Part shown: in pieces, positions 1-7,896 of the stretch
Layout: each line of letters starts with the position of its first letter
How positions within the stretch are numbered: the first letter of the stretch is position 1
Assembly: GCF_002245895.1 (NCBI RefSeq)
Contig: NZ_NPJZ01000001.1
Location: forward strand, 1,351,001 to 1,415,000
Direction: 5' to 3'
Length of the DNA: 64,000 nucleotides
From: Rhodococcus sp. OK302
GTDB lineage: Bacteria > Actinomycetota > Actinomycetes > Mycobacteriales > Mycobacteriaceae
Notes under the pieces: model-generated
What the model was told of the DNA's origin: nothing
Seen by the model: the letters and a program-made list of their open reading frames with translations, nothing else
Databases searched by the model: none
Translations under genes and position numbers: made by a program

Positions 1-2
1 TC

Positions 3-629
3 CCGCATATCGCGGCGTTGCTCGTCGGCTTCGCCTTCTTTGGAAACACCTTGATCACAACACAATTGCTGCAGGGTGCGAAAGGGCCGGGCGCAGGCTA
101 CGGACTGACCATCATCTCCGCCGCGCTCTGTCAGATTCCCGCCAGTATCGCGATGGTGTTGTTCTCTCCGGTGGCAGTACGGATCACGGACCGCTACGGT
201 TCCCGGACGGCAATGTTGGCTGGTGCAGTTTTTCTGGCCGGCGGCTACGGCATCCACGCCGTTGCCGGTAAGCCCCTCTGGGGAGTGGTTGCGGCATTGG
301 GTATTACGGCTGTCGGAACGGCAATCGTCTACAGCACACTGTCGCTGCTCATTCTTGTTGCGGTGCCGCGTCAGCGACTCGCTGCCGCGAACGGCGTCAA
401 CTCGCTCCTGCGAACGTCCGGAAGCACCCTTTGCAGTGCGACGGTCGCGACGGTTCTGGCTGCTTTTGTCGTCAGCGGCAGTGAGCATTCCACGTCGTGG
501 ACGGGTTTTGCTGTTGCCTATCTGGTGTGTGCGGGCTGCGCCGTGGTTGTCTTTGCCGTGTCCCTGTTACTTCCGCAGGGCCGAACCCCCAAGGATCTCG
601 AGTTACCGGAACTCACTCGCGCACGGTGA
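3..629 (+). CDS. MFS transporter, C-terminal part (5' end outside window)
   Basis: The open frame enters from the left edge and ends at TGA 627-629, so only about the last 208 residues are visible. They form roughly five to six hydrophobic helices with a DRYGSR loop motif (near residue 62), the conserved inter-helix motif of major facilitator permeases. The layout fits the second half of a DHA2-type, 14-helix drug/proton antiporter, but the substrate cannot be read from this fragment. Its last 17 bases overlap the 3' end of the convergent TetR gene. A transporter beside a catabolic regulator could be uptake or efflux for the island's substrate; that is inference. Confidence 0.85.
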   Translation, partial: PHIAALLVGFAFFGNTLITTQLLQGAKGPGAGYGLTIISAALCQIPASIAMVLFSPVAVRITDRYGSRTAMLAGAVFLAGGYGIHAVAGKPLWGVVAALGITAVGTAIVYSTLSLLILVAVPRQRLAAANGVNSLLRTSGSTLCSATVATVLAAFVVSGSEHSTSWTGFAVAYLVCAGCAVVVFAVSLLLPQGRTPKDLELPELTRAR

Positions 630-1203
630 TGCGGAATCCGGAGAGGAAGAGCGTGATCATCAGGTCCGCGAATTCCTCGGTTGTGTATCTCTGACGGTCC
701 GGCCAGTGCGTAGTCGACCACAAGGTGTCTCGCACGGATCGGTAGAAGATCTCGGGAGCGACGTCCTTGCGGAAGATGCCTTGATCGACGCCGGCCGCGA
801 TGGCTTTCAGCCAGTGCTCGCGAACTTGCCGTGACGGGATGTCGACGGACTGCAGCAGATCGTTGTCGCGAAGATAGGCGCGATCGTTCTGATAGATGGC
901 TGTCGGGAAGGGGTGGAGTTCGATGACGAGCAGCGTTTCCCGGATCAGGCCTCGTAGGACATCTTCGGGACCTTCGGCAGTCTTCGCCACCTGGTCGAAG
1001 CGCTCTTGGATGTCGGTCATGAATCCGCGAAGTAGCTCCGCGACAATCGCGTTCTTGGATTTGAAGTAGTGGTAGAGGCTGCCGGAGAAGACGCCGGCAG
1101 CCTCTCCGATGTCGCGAACAGTTGTGGACGCGACGCCTTTCTGTGCGAACAATTCCGCTGAGCTTTCGAGGATTTTCTCTCGACGATCCGGTGTGGCTGC
1201 CAC
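613..1203 (-). CDS. TetR-family regulator, KstR2-like
   Basis: A 196-residue TetR repressor. The N-terminal helix-turn-helix covers about residues 8-52 and contains TTVRDIGEAAGVFSGSLYHY; the rest is the all-helical ligand and dimer domain. The HTH and the C-terminal SVRDTLWSTTHW segment resemble KstR2, the repressor of steroid CD-ring genes whose known operator is AnCAAGnnCTTGnT. An exact match to that operator lies in the divergent promoter (1394-1407), and another lies before the 4048 operon (4005-4018). I therefore infer that it controls both units with an acyl-CoA ligand. The start is GTG at 1203. A broken paralogue lies at 3479-3960. Confidence 0.85.
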   Translation of the reverse strand: MAATPDRREKILESSAELFAQKGVASTTVRDIGEAAGVFSGSLYHYFKSKNAIVAELLRGFMTDIQERFDQVAKTAEGPEDVLRGLIRETLLVIELHPFPTAIYQNDRAYLRDNDLLQSVDIPSRQVREHWLKAIAAGVDQGIFRKDVAPEIFYRSVRDTLWSTTHWPDRQRYTTEEFADLMITLFLSGFRITVRE

Positions 1204-1349
1204 GTGGTCTCCGCTGGTGAAGGTCCTGCTCCGAGCAGGCGTTTTCTTAATTCTCGACGTACCGCAATCCTGCCTGATGGCTCGGGTTCGGAACCGACCA
1301 GGTGTGTCCCGACGTGGAGACCCTTGTCCTTGCTCGCCAATGTGCCGGT

Positions 1350-1417
1350 GGGATCGCGTATTTCAACTTTCGTGATCCTATGCTACTTTCGAGATCAAGC
1401 GCTTGGTCAACTCTTGC
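1350..1417 (+). promoter_or_regulatory. Divergent promoter with KstR2-type operator (1394-1407)
   Basis: The 337-base gap between the TetR gene and the lactonase holds ATCAAGCGCTTGGT at 1394-1407, an exact fit to the published KstR2 consensus AnCAAGnnCTTGnT. A -10-like TATGCT sits 10 bases upstream, at 1379-1384. Bases 1350-1417 align, at roughly 80 percent by eye, with 3961-4028 in front of the second operon, so the two promoters are duplicates. Nothing else was recognised in 1204-1540. Confidence 0.75.
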
Positions 1418-1540
1418 CGAGAGGGTGGGCTCAGTTGGATTGTGCTTATCCAGTGGCCGATCGGCCCGCGTAGCGCTTCCTGCGCGAACCGCCACAAATC
1501 CTTGTTCGTCTGCGCGACAGATATCAGTCGAGGAGCTCCT

Positions 1541-2521
1541 ATGTCACCGCTGTACACAGTTCGCGGCCCCATAGACACCGCCGAACTCGGACGAACATAC
1601 ATGCACGAACATGTATTCGTTCTGAGCGCCGATACGCAGCAGAATTATCCAGAAGAGTGGGGTGATGAGGACGTGCGGGTCGCTGACGCGATCTCGAAGC
1701 TATCGGCACTAGTAGCACAGGGGGTTCGAACAATTGTCGACCCGACAGTGGTCGGTTTGGGTCGATACATCCCGAGGATTCAACGAATCGCGGAACAAGT
1801 ACCCGGATTGAACATCATTGTGGCTACTGGCCTGTACACCCAAGACGAAGTTCCGTACTTCTTTCGACACCGCGGACCAGGCATCGGGGAGGGAATCCCG
1901 GACCCGATGGTGGACCTCTTCGTCAAAGACATCGAAGAGGGAATTGCAGATACCGGCGTACATGCTGGTCTACTCAAATGTGCGATTGATCAACTTGGAC
2001 TGACGTCCGGAGTAGAGCGGGTCATGCGTGCGGTGGCGAAAGCGCACCACCGAACTGGAGTTCCCATCATGGTGCACACGCACCCCGAAACTCGTTCTGG
2101 CCGACACATCCAGAAGATCCTGTGTGAACAAGAAGGCGTTCAGCCACACCGGATCGTCCTTAGTCACAGCGGTGACACTGATGACGTCGAGCATTTGACG
2201 GAACTCGCGGAGGCGGGGTTCATCCTTGGCATGGATCGATTCGGCATCAATGTCGAGACGACATTCGAAACCCGCGCCGACACCCTGATCGAGATGTGCC
2301 GTCGGGGATTTGCTGACCAAATGGTGCTGTCCCATGACGCGGCATGCTACGCGGATTGGTCTGAGCCCTCGGCGTTAGCCGCGTTTCCTCAGTGGAACTA
2401 CCTGCACCTCGCGAACGATGTGCTGCCTTACGTGCGGAAACGGGGAGTTACAGAGGAGCAGATCACGGCAATGCTCGTTGATACACCGCGGCGGTACTTC
2501 GAAGGTGTAGCTCGTTCATGA
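1541..2521 (+). CDS. Phosphotriesterase-like lactonase (PLL family)
   Basis: A 326-residue amidohydrolase-fold metalloenzyme of the phosphotriesterase-like lactonase family, which opens N-acyl-homoserine lactones and other lactones (QsdA/AhlA of Rhodococcus, PPH of M. tuberculosis). The binuclear metal ligands are all visible: His22 and His24 in MHEHVF, the carboxylated Lys146 in LLKCAID, His179, His209 and Asp266 in LSHDAACY. The start is ATG 1541 behind GAGGAG; upstream in-frame starts lack a ribosome site. It is the first gene after a KstR2-type operator, so it may open a lactone intermediate rather than act in quorum quenching. The substrate is not readable from sequence. Confidence 0.88.
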   Translation: MSPLYTVRGPIDTAELGRTYMHEHVFVLSADTQQNYPEEWGDEDVRVADAISKLSALVAQGVRTIVDPTVVGLGRYIPRIQRIAEQVPGLNIIVATGLYTQDEVPYFFRHRGPGIGEGIPDPMVDLFVKDIEEGIADTGVHAGLLKCAIDQLGLTSGVERVMRAVAKAHHRTGVPIMVHTHPETRSGRHIQKILCEQEGVQPHRIVLSHSGDTDDVEHLTELAEAGFILGMDRFGINVETTFETRADTLIEMCRRGFADQMVLSHDAACYADWSEPSALAAFPQWNYLHLANDVLPYVRKRGVTEEQITAMLVDTPRRYFEGVARS

Positions 2522-2627
2522 CTACTGACGGTATGACTAGGGAGATTGAACTTCCACATTGAATATCGTCCACATCATCAACAATTCCATTTCCGCAAAG
2601 GTCGCAACCGATAGAAAGATGGAAATT

Positions 2628-3395
2628 ATGAGTCAGAAGTTGCCTCTCGAAGGTCGCGTGGCCCTGGTTACGGGCGCAGGCCGAGGTGTTGGAGCTGGAA
2701 TTGCAATGTCTCTGGCGTCGGCAGGTGCACAAGTTATCGTAAATGACCTCTATCAAGAACGGGCAGAATCGGTCGCAGAATCGATTACCGCAGCGGGTTT
2801 CAGTGGCACTGCCTATGCTTTCGATGTCATGGGACCGGACCTAGTTGAGTCTGCCGTATCCAACATCGCAAAGGAGTTTGGGGGCATCGACATACTTGTT
2901 CATAACGCTGGAATAATTGAAGGAGGTGGCCGACCAAATAAACTTGCGGACATGCCGGTCGAAGATTGGCAACTACAAATCGAACTAAACTTGGTTGCCA
3001 TGATTCGTCTTGTGCAACTTGTTATTCCACTGCAAATTGACCGGGGATGGGGGCGCCTTATCCAAATTTCTTCCGGAGCCTCATCCCGTGGTCTTTCGAT
3101 TGGCGTCTCGGCTTACGGTGCGGCGAAGGCAGGTACAGAGTCTCTTATCAGGCATATTGGCGTTGAATACGGCGCAGAGGGAATAACTGCAAACGCTTTG
3201 GCTTTGGGATTAATGGAAGGGATCCACCAAAACCAAGACTCGGGCGTACAAAAGCTAATCAAGAATATTCCCGTAGGACGGCTTGGAAGGCCTTCCGACG
3301 TTGGAGCTGCTGCAGTTTGGTTATGTAGCGAGGGTGGAGGCTTTGTGAACTCCCAAGTCATTCATCTTAACGGCGGGACCGTCTTCGGTCGTTGA
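2628..3395 (+). CDS. SDR-family oxidoreductase (FabG-like), AT-richer than neighbours
   Basis: A short-chain dehydrogenase/reductase of about 255 residues. It has the Rossmann glycine motif GAGRGVGAG near residues 16-24, an NAG motif, and the catalytic Ser ... YGAAK pair. It probably oxidises or reduces a hydroxy or keto group, such as a 3-hydroxyacyl-CoA or steroid. The start is uncertain: ATG 2628 (used here) and ATG 2619 are both near a weak GAAAG site, and a TTG at 2559 is also in frame. Base composition is visibly lower in GC than the flanking genes, with many A/T third positions, which suggests separate acquisition. It follows the lactonase by about 106 bases, and a strong hairpin follows it. 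Confidence 0.85.
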   Translation: MSQKLPLEGRVALVTGAGRGVGAGIAMSLASAGAQVIVNDLYQERAESVAESITAAGFSGTAYAFDVMGPDLVESAVSNIAKEFGGIDILVHNAGIIEGGGRPNKLADMPVEDWQLQIELNLVAMIRLVQLVIPLQIDRGWGRLIQISSGASSRGLSIGVSAYGAAKAGTESLIRHIGVEYGAEGITANALALGLMEGIHQNQDSGVQKLIKNIPVGRLGRPSDVGAAAVWLCSEGGGFVNSQVIHLNGGTVFGR

Positions 3396-3401
3396 AATTT
3401 T

Positions 3402-3449
3402 ACGTCGGGTGGTGTGGGTCATGTAGAGCTGACCCACACCACTCGACGT
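3402..3449 (+). terminator. Hairpin terminator after the lactonase-SDR unit
   Basis: Arms 3402-3421 and 3430-3449 form a 20-base stem with one mismatch and an 8-base loop, beginning 6 bases after the SDR stop codon. There is no long T run, which is usual for actinobacterial terminators. It can also end transcription from the opposite side. Confidence 0.75.
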
Positions 3450-3478
3450 TTACGCGAGTGCTCCGAATGATTCGCGTG

Positions 3479-3960
3479 CTACAGGGTGACCGCGAAATGC
3501 GATCGCGCCGGAGCCATTGGCAGTGGGTACGCCAGCAGAAAAGTTGAAGCATTTGCTGCTGGGGTGGCCCTGAATGCCGAGAGGACGAGCGTAATCATCA
3601 GATCCGCACACTCGTCGGTGGTGTACTTCTGGCGGTCCGGCCAATACGTCGTCGACCAGAGGGTATCGCGCACCGTTCGATAGAAGATCTCGGGGGCAAT
3701 GCCCTTGCGGAAGATACCTTGATCGATGCCCTCGGCGGTCGCTTTCATCCAATGCTCGCGGACTTCGCGGGACGGGCCGTCGACGGATTGCGGGAGATCG
3801 TTGTCGCGCCGGTATGGCTGTCTCGTGCACTTGGTCGAAGCGCAGCTGAATGTCGGTGATGAAGTTTCGCACGAGCTTGGCGACTATCGCGTTCTTCGAC
3901 TTGAAGTAATGGTAGGGGGCTGCCGGAGAACACGCCGGCCGACTCTCCGATCTGACGAAC
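3479..3960 (-). pseudogene. Decayed paralogue of the KstR2-like TetR gene
   Basis: On the minus strand, pieces of the TetR gene at 613-1203 recur in different frames. The HYFKSKNAIVAKL helix is in one frame and the C-terminal block IFYRTVRDTLWSTTYWPD in another. An extra G near 3915-3918 shifts the frame just after the HTH. About 100 bases of the ligand domain are missing around 3808-3835. The first part of the HTH is deleted, so what remains abuts the duplicated promoter. The C-terminus runs on past the usual end. It cannot encode a full repressor; the intact copy presumably serves both promoters. Confidence 0.8.
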
Positions 3961-4028
3961 GGGATCACGTATTTCAGCTCTCGGGTTCCTATGCTAACTT
4001 CAGCATCAAGCGCTTGCTCAACTCTCGT
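3961..4028 (+). promoter_or_regulatory. Promoter of the catabolic operon with KstR2-type operator (4005-4018)
   Basis: ATCAAGCGCTTGCT at 4005-4018 fits AnCAAGnnCTTGnT exactly. A -10-like TATGCT lies at 3990-3995. The block is a diverged copy of 1350-1417, and even the spacing between TATGCT and the operator is about the same. A repressor bound here would cover the start of the 4048-18201 transcript. Confidence 0.78.
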
Positions 4029-4047
4029 GAACGTGGAGGATTTTTCA

Positions 4048-4602
4048 GTGGAGAACCTGGAGAAACAGTTTCCGCAATTCATCGGCACGGAGGCCGAACC
4101 GCCGCGTGTCGCGCGCTACGCCGTCAACGAGGCGATGATCCGAAACTGGGTCGAAGCGCACGACGACAACAACCCCATCTACGTCGACGCCGACGCTGCC
4201 CGCGCTACCGGTAGGCGCGGTGTCGTCTGCCCGCCCGCGATGATCTCGACCTGGGTGATGTCCGGATATCGCCGTTACCGGGAAGTTCAACAACTTCGGA
4301 AAGACGGCGCCGTCGAGGACTTTTCCTACTCGAGGCTGCTGGCACTGCTCGACGGGGCGGGCTACACCTCGGTAGTCGCGACGAACGTGGAGCAGGAGTA
4401 CTTCGCGGAACTGAGTCCCGGCGATCAGGTCACCGCGCACTTCACCATCGAGTCCATCTCACCGTTCAAGCAGACCGGCCTCGGGCACGGGTGCTTCATC
4501 ACTCTCTTCAAGAACTACGTCGACGCAGCCGGAAAGACTCTGGTGGAAGAGCGATTTCGACTGCTCCGATTCAACCCTGACACGCAGGAGGTGCCCGCAT
4601 GA
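4048..4602 (+). CDS. MaoC-like hydratase subunit (ChsH2 N-domain-like)
   Basis: A 184-residue hot-dog-fold protein resembling the N-terminal half of ChsH2 (Rv3542c), the MaoC plus DUF35 subunit of the steroid side-chain enoyl-CoA hydratase. The motif HDDNNPIYVDADAARATG (residues 38-55) is the MaoC loop, but the usual catalytic His is a Tyr. This suggests a structural subunit partnering the protein at 5048. The start is GTG 4048, seven bases after GTGGAGGA. The stop overlaps the next ATG (ATGA). In M. tuberculosis this domain is fused to DUF35; here they are two genes. Confidence 0.82.
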   Translation: MENLEKQFPQFIGTEAEPPRVARYAVNEAMIRNWVEAHDDNNPIYVDADAARATGRRGVVCPPAMISTWVMSGYRRYREVQQLRKDGAVEDFSYSRLLALLDGAGYTSVVATNVEQEYFAELSPGDQVTAHFTIESISPFKQTGLGHGCFITLFKNYVDAAGKTLVEERFRLLRFNPDTQEVPA

Positions 4603-5051
4603 GCGAGGCCGCAGTACCGACCAGCCCAGCACCGGTTCCCCGGACCTCGGTGCCCGGACTTACCGTCACCGGAGACAATTCTTTCTTCTTCGAAGCTGCG
4701 AAGGAGGGCCGTCTGGAAATCCAGCGCTGTGCGGATTGCAAGACCTTGCGGCACCCGCCGGCACCGGCGTGCCCGTCGTGCCGCTCGTTCAGTTGGGACA
4801 CAGTCGAATCGACGCGACGCTGCACCCTGCACAGTTTCACCGTCCTGCACCACCCCAAGGATCCGGCGTTCGACTACCCACTGGCGGTCGGACTGGTCGA
4901 TCTCGAAGAAGGCACCCGCCTGGTCGCGGACATCGCCGGAATCGACCACGACGAACTGGAATTCGGCATGGAACTCGAAGTCGGCTTCTCCGAGCACGCG
5001 CATGGCGAGATCTTGCCGCAGCTCCGTCGTCGCGGGCAGAGTCCGTCATGA
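4599..5051 (+). CDS. DUF35/OB-fold zinc-ribbon protein (ChsH2 C-domain-like)
   Basis: A 150-residue acyl-CoA-associated OB-fold protein. A rubredoxin-like zinc ribbon has Cys44, Cys47, Cys58 and Cys61 (RCADCKTLRHPPAP then CPSC), followed by a beta-rich OB domain. In M. tuberculosis the DUF35 domain of ChsH2 binds the Ltp2 aldolase and is needed for its activity. The aldolase gene here is two genes downstream, so the same complex is expected. It overlaps both neighbours by four bases, pointing to coupled translation. Confidence 0.85.
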   Translation: MSEAAVPTSPAPVPRTSVPGLTVTGDNSFFFEAAKEGRLEIQRCADCKTLRHPPAPACPSCRSFSWDTVESTRRCTLHSFTVLHHPKDPAFDYPLAVGLVDLEEGTRLVADIAGIDHDELEFGMELEVGFSEHAHGEILPQLRRRGQSPS

Positions 5052-5458
5052 GCTTTCTCGACTGCGTAGTCGGCACTGGTCTGCCTGCACTCGAACTACC
5101 GCTGGACCGCACGCTCATCGTGGCAGCCGCGATCTCTTCGCAGGACTTCGAGGACGTCCATCACGATCCGGGCAAGGCTCAGGAACGTGGAACGCCGGAC
5201 GTCTTCATGAGCATCAACTCCACCAACGGGTTCATCGACCGGTACGTCACCGACTGGTCCGGCCCGGCGTCGCGGATTGTCAAAATCGCACTGAGGCTTG
5301 GTGTTCCGAACTTCGCCGGCGACACGATGACCTTCACCGGCGAGGTAGTGGAGAAGGACGGTTCAACCGTGACCGTCGCCGTGCAGGGGCGCAACGAACG
5401 AGGAACGCACGTCACCGCCACGGTGACGGTGACGTCTGTGGAAGGGGCAACGGCATGA
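5048..5458 (+). CDS. MaoC-like enoyl-CoA hydratase, catalytic subunit (ChsH1-like)
   Basis: A 136-residue single hot-dog protein close in size and pattern to ChsH1 (Rv3541c). The segment SQDFEDVHHD (residues 31-40) carries the Asp/His pair (Asp33, His38) used to add water across an alpha,beta-unsaturated acyl-CoA, followed by DVFMSINSTNGFIDRYVTDW. It probably pairs with the 4048 product as a heteromer with one active site per pair. ATG 5048 and the stop of the previous gene overlap as ATGA; its own stop overlaps the aldolase ATG at 5455. Confidence 0.83.
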   Translation: MSFLDCVVGTGLPALELPLDRTLIVAAAISSQDFEDVHHDPGKAQERGTPDVFMSINSTNGFIDRYVTDWSGPASRIVKIALRLGVPNFAGDTMTFTGEVVEKDGSTVTVAVQGRNERGTHVTATVTVTSVEGATA

Positions 5459-6636
5459 GTCGAGGATTTTCCGGAGCAGCAGCGATCGCCGGAATCGGAG
5501 CCACGGAATTCTCCAAGAACTCCGGGCGCAGTGAATGGCAGTTGGCCTGCGAATCCGTCATGGCGGCACTCGACGACGCGCAGATCGAAGCCGAAGAAGT
5601 GAACGGTTTTGCGCTGTTCACCATGGAGAACAACCCGGAGATCGCCGTCGCCCGGGCCCTCGGTATCCCCGAACTGACGTTTTTCAGTCGCATCCCGCAC
5701 GGCGGCGGTGGTGCGTGCGCACCCGTTCAGCAGGCCGCGCTGGCCGTCTCGAGTGGAGTCGCCGACGTCGTTGTCGTCTACCGGGCATTCAACGAACGAT
5801 CAGGTCACCGATTCGGTTCCGGCCCACCGCCTTTCGCGTACAACCAGTCGACTGATCAGGAATACCGCAACTGGATCAACCCCTACGGACTTCTTACTCC
5901 GGCTCAGCAGGAAGCGTTCCTGGCCAAGCTCTACATGCACAAATACGGCGCCACCAGTGCCGATTTCGGGCAGATCTCGGTTCTCTCACGCAAGCATGCT
6001 GCCAACAACCCCAAGGCCTGGTTCTACGATCGTCCCATCACCATCGAGGATCATCAGAACTCGCGCATGATCGCCGACCCGATTCGTCTGCTGGACTGCT
6101 GCCAGGAAAGTGACGGCGGGCAGGCGCTGGTCATCGTGAGTGCAGAGCGGGCGCGGGATCTGCCGCACAAGCCGGCAATCATCACGGGTGCAGCTCAAGG
6201 TGTTGGTCCCCAACAGATTTCGATGAGTAGTTACTATCGTGACGACATCGACAGCATGCCCGAGGTCGAGCTTGTCGCACGTCAGTTGTGGAACCAGGCC
6301 GGAATCGGTGTAGACGACATCGATGCTGCCATCCTCTACGACGCATTCACTCCGATGGTGCTGCTCCAACTCGAGGAATACGGGTTCTGTGGACGCGGCG
6401 AGGCCAAAGACTTCATTGCGGACGGCAATCTCGAACTGGGAGGCCGACTTCCGATCAACACCAACGGTGGTCAGCTTGGTGAAGGCTACATCCACGGGGT
6501 CAACGGAATCGCCGAAGGCGTCCGGCTGATCCGCGGCACCTCCACCAACCAACCTCCGAAGACCCTGAACAACGTCCTGGTGACCGGCGGCTCGCCCGTC
6601 CCGCACAGTGCGCTTGTTCTCTCCGCGGATCACTGA
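5455..6636 (+). CDS. Thiolase-fold retro-aldolase (Ltp2/SCP-x-like)
   Basis: A 393-residue protein of the lipid-transfer-type thiolase family. Ltp2-type members do not cleave by thiolysis; with a DUF35 partner they perform retro-aldol cleavage of a beta-hydroxyacyl-CoA whose alpha carbon is quaternary or branched. The typical YDAFTP segment is at about residue 297-302, and the N-terminal part has HGGGGACAP (Cys88) rather than the NxxCGSG of true thiolases. ATG 5455 overlaps the preceding stop. With the split ChsH2-like pair and the ChsH1-like gene it forms an igr-type side-chain cleavage module. The released ketone or aldehyde is unknown. Confidence 0.83.
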   Translation: MSRGFSGAAAIAGIGATEFSKNSGRSEWQLACESVMAALDDAQIEAEEVNGFALFTMENNPEIAVARALGIPELTFFSRIPHGGGGACAPVQQAALAVSSGVADVVVVYRAFNERSGHRFGSGPPPFAYNQSTDQEYRNWINPYGLLTPAQQEAFLAKLYMHKYGATSADFGQISVLSRKHAANNPKAWFYDRPITIEDHQNSRMIADPIRLLDCCQESDGGQALVIVSAERARDLPHKPAIITGAAQGVGPQQISMSSYYRDDIDSMPEVELVARQLWNQAGIGVDDIDAAILYDAFTPMVLLQLEEYGFCGRGEAKDFIADGNLELGGRLPINTNGGQLGEGYIHGVNGIAEGVRLIRGTSTNQPPKTLNNVLVTGGSPVPHSALVLSADH

Positions 6637-6686
6637 TTTTCATCGATCACTGAATCTGCACTCCACGTTGAAAGAAAGCAGGAACT

Positions 6687-7895
6687 ATGAACGAGCGGAT
6701 CACCTATGCGCGGGCTACCCACGGCGAAGAGGAAATTCAGGCGGTAGTCGACGTCCTGCGCAGCGGAAATCAAGGACTGCGTATCGGCAAGAACGTGTTC
6801 GAGATGGAAGAACGCATTGCAGCCTTGGCGGGCAAGAAGTTCGGTGTCATGTGCAACTCCGGTTCCTCCGGGTTGTACCTGGCGGTCGAGCTTCTCGGCC
6901 TGCCTGCGGGCAGTGAGGTCATCACCTCACCGCTGACGTTCTCCACCGACATCGCACCGATCGTGCGTGCCGGCCTCGTGCCGGTGTTCGTGGACGTCGA
7001 GCCCAACACGTTCAACGTCGACGTCACCAAGATCGAGGCCATGGTCACCGAGAAGACCGGTGCCATCCTGATGCCGAACCTGGCCGGCAACTGCCCCGAC
7101 TGGGACGTCATCCGCGACATCGCGGATCGCCACGGGCTCAAGGTCATCGAGGATTCCTGCGACGCGATCGGCGCCACCCTCCGCGGTACACCCACCGGTT
7201 CGCGCGCGGATATCGTCGTTACCAGCTTCTCGATGGCACACATCATCACGTGCGCCGGCACCGGCGGCATGGTGTTGGTCGACGACGAAGCGAGTCGCGA
7301 CAAAGCGCTGCTGCTTCGCCGTTGGGGCCGACGTAGCGAGCCGAACCTGTTCGGTAGCACGAAGACCGGTCGCGTGTTCCGGGAAGAGCTCGACGGCGTC
7401 GACTACGACAACGATTTCATTTTCGAGCTTATGTCGTGGAATTTCGAACCATCCGAACTCGGTGCCGCCTACGGCGTCGTGCAGCTCGACAAGCTCGAAC
7501 AGAACTACAAGACACGTAAGGCCACGTTCGCGGCCTTCACTGCGGCATACAGTGCGCATCCCGAATTCTTCACACCCCCAGTCGAACTGGACGGTCTGGA
7601 TACGGCCTGGTTGTGCTACCCGGTGATGATCAACGAGGACGCTCCCTTCACGCGTAGCGATATGCAGGAAGCCATCGAAGCCGACGGTATCGATACGCGA
7701 ACTGTGTGGAGTGGCAACGTCACTCGCCATCCGATGATGAACAACATCGAATACCGTCAGCCGGCCGAAGGATTGCCGGAAGCTGACGCAGTTTTCGAGC
7801 GCGGTATGACTCTCGGTATGAGTCACGGCTTGCGCGAAGACGAGGTCGTTCGGATTGCGGAGAGCATCAACCGCTTTGCTTCGAGGTGGAAGTAG
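6687..7895 (+). CDS. DegT/DnrJ-fold B6 enzyme with His in place of the PLP lysine (ColD/E1-like dehydratase)
   Basis: A 402-residue fold-type I protein of the DegT/DnrJ/EryC1 sugar aminotransferase group. The PLP phosphate region is CNSGSSGLYLAV (56-67) and the cofactor acid lies in EDSCDAIGA (155-163). The residue that should be the Schiff-base Lys is His185 (TSFSMAHIITCAGTGG). The same Lys-to-His change defines the 3-dehydratases ColD and E1 (CDP-4-keto-6-deoxyglucose 3-dehydrase), and EDxCDAxG is an E1 hallmark. The four Cys of E1 that bind 2Fe-2S are absent from the matching RRWGRRSEPNLFG stretch, so it is more ColD-like. A 3-deoxy-sugar-type dehydratase in an acyl-CoA degradation operon is unexpected. 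RBS AGCAGGA precedes ATG 6687. Confidence 0.85.
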   Translation: MNERITYARATHGEEEIQAVVDVLRSGNQGLRIGKNVFEMEERIAALAGKKFGVMCNSGSSGLYLAVELLGLPAGSEVITSPLTFSTDIAPIVRAGLVPVFVDVEPNTFNVDVTKIEAMVTEKTGAILMPNLAGNCPDWDVIRDIADRHGLKVIEDSCDAIGATLRGTPTGSRADIVVTSFSMAHIITCAGTGGMVLVDDEASRDKALLLRRWGRRSEPNLFGSTKTGRVFREELDGVDYDNDFIFELMSWNFEPSELGAAYGVVQLDKLEQNYKTRKATFAAFTAAYSAHPEFFTPPVELDGLDTAWLCYPVMINEDAPFTRSDMQEAIEADGIDTRTVWSGNVTRHPMMNNIEYRQPAEGLPEADAVFERGMTLGMSHGLREDEVVRIAESINRFASRWK

Positions 7896-7896
7896 C

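Noticed and set aside
4729..5454. A long upstream extension of the aldolase frame
   Set aside because: The extension reads through the DUF35 and MaoC genes out of their frames; the family sequence begins at ATG 5455, which overlaps the preceding stop.
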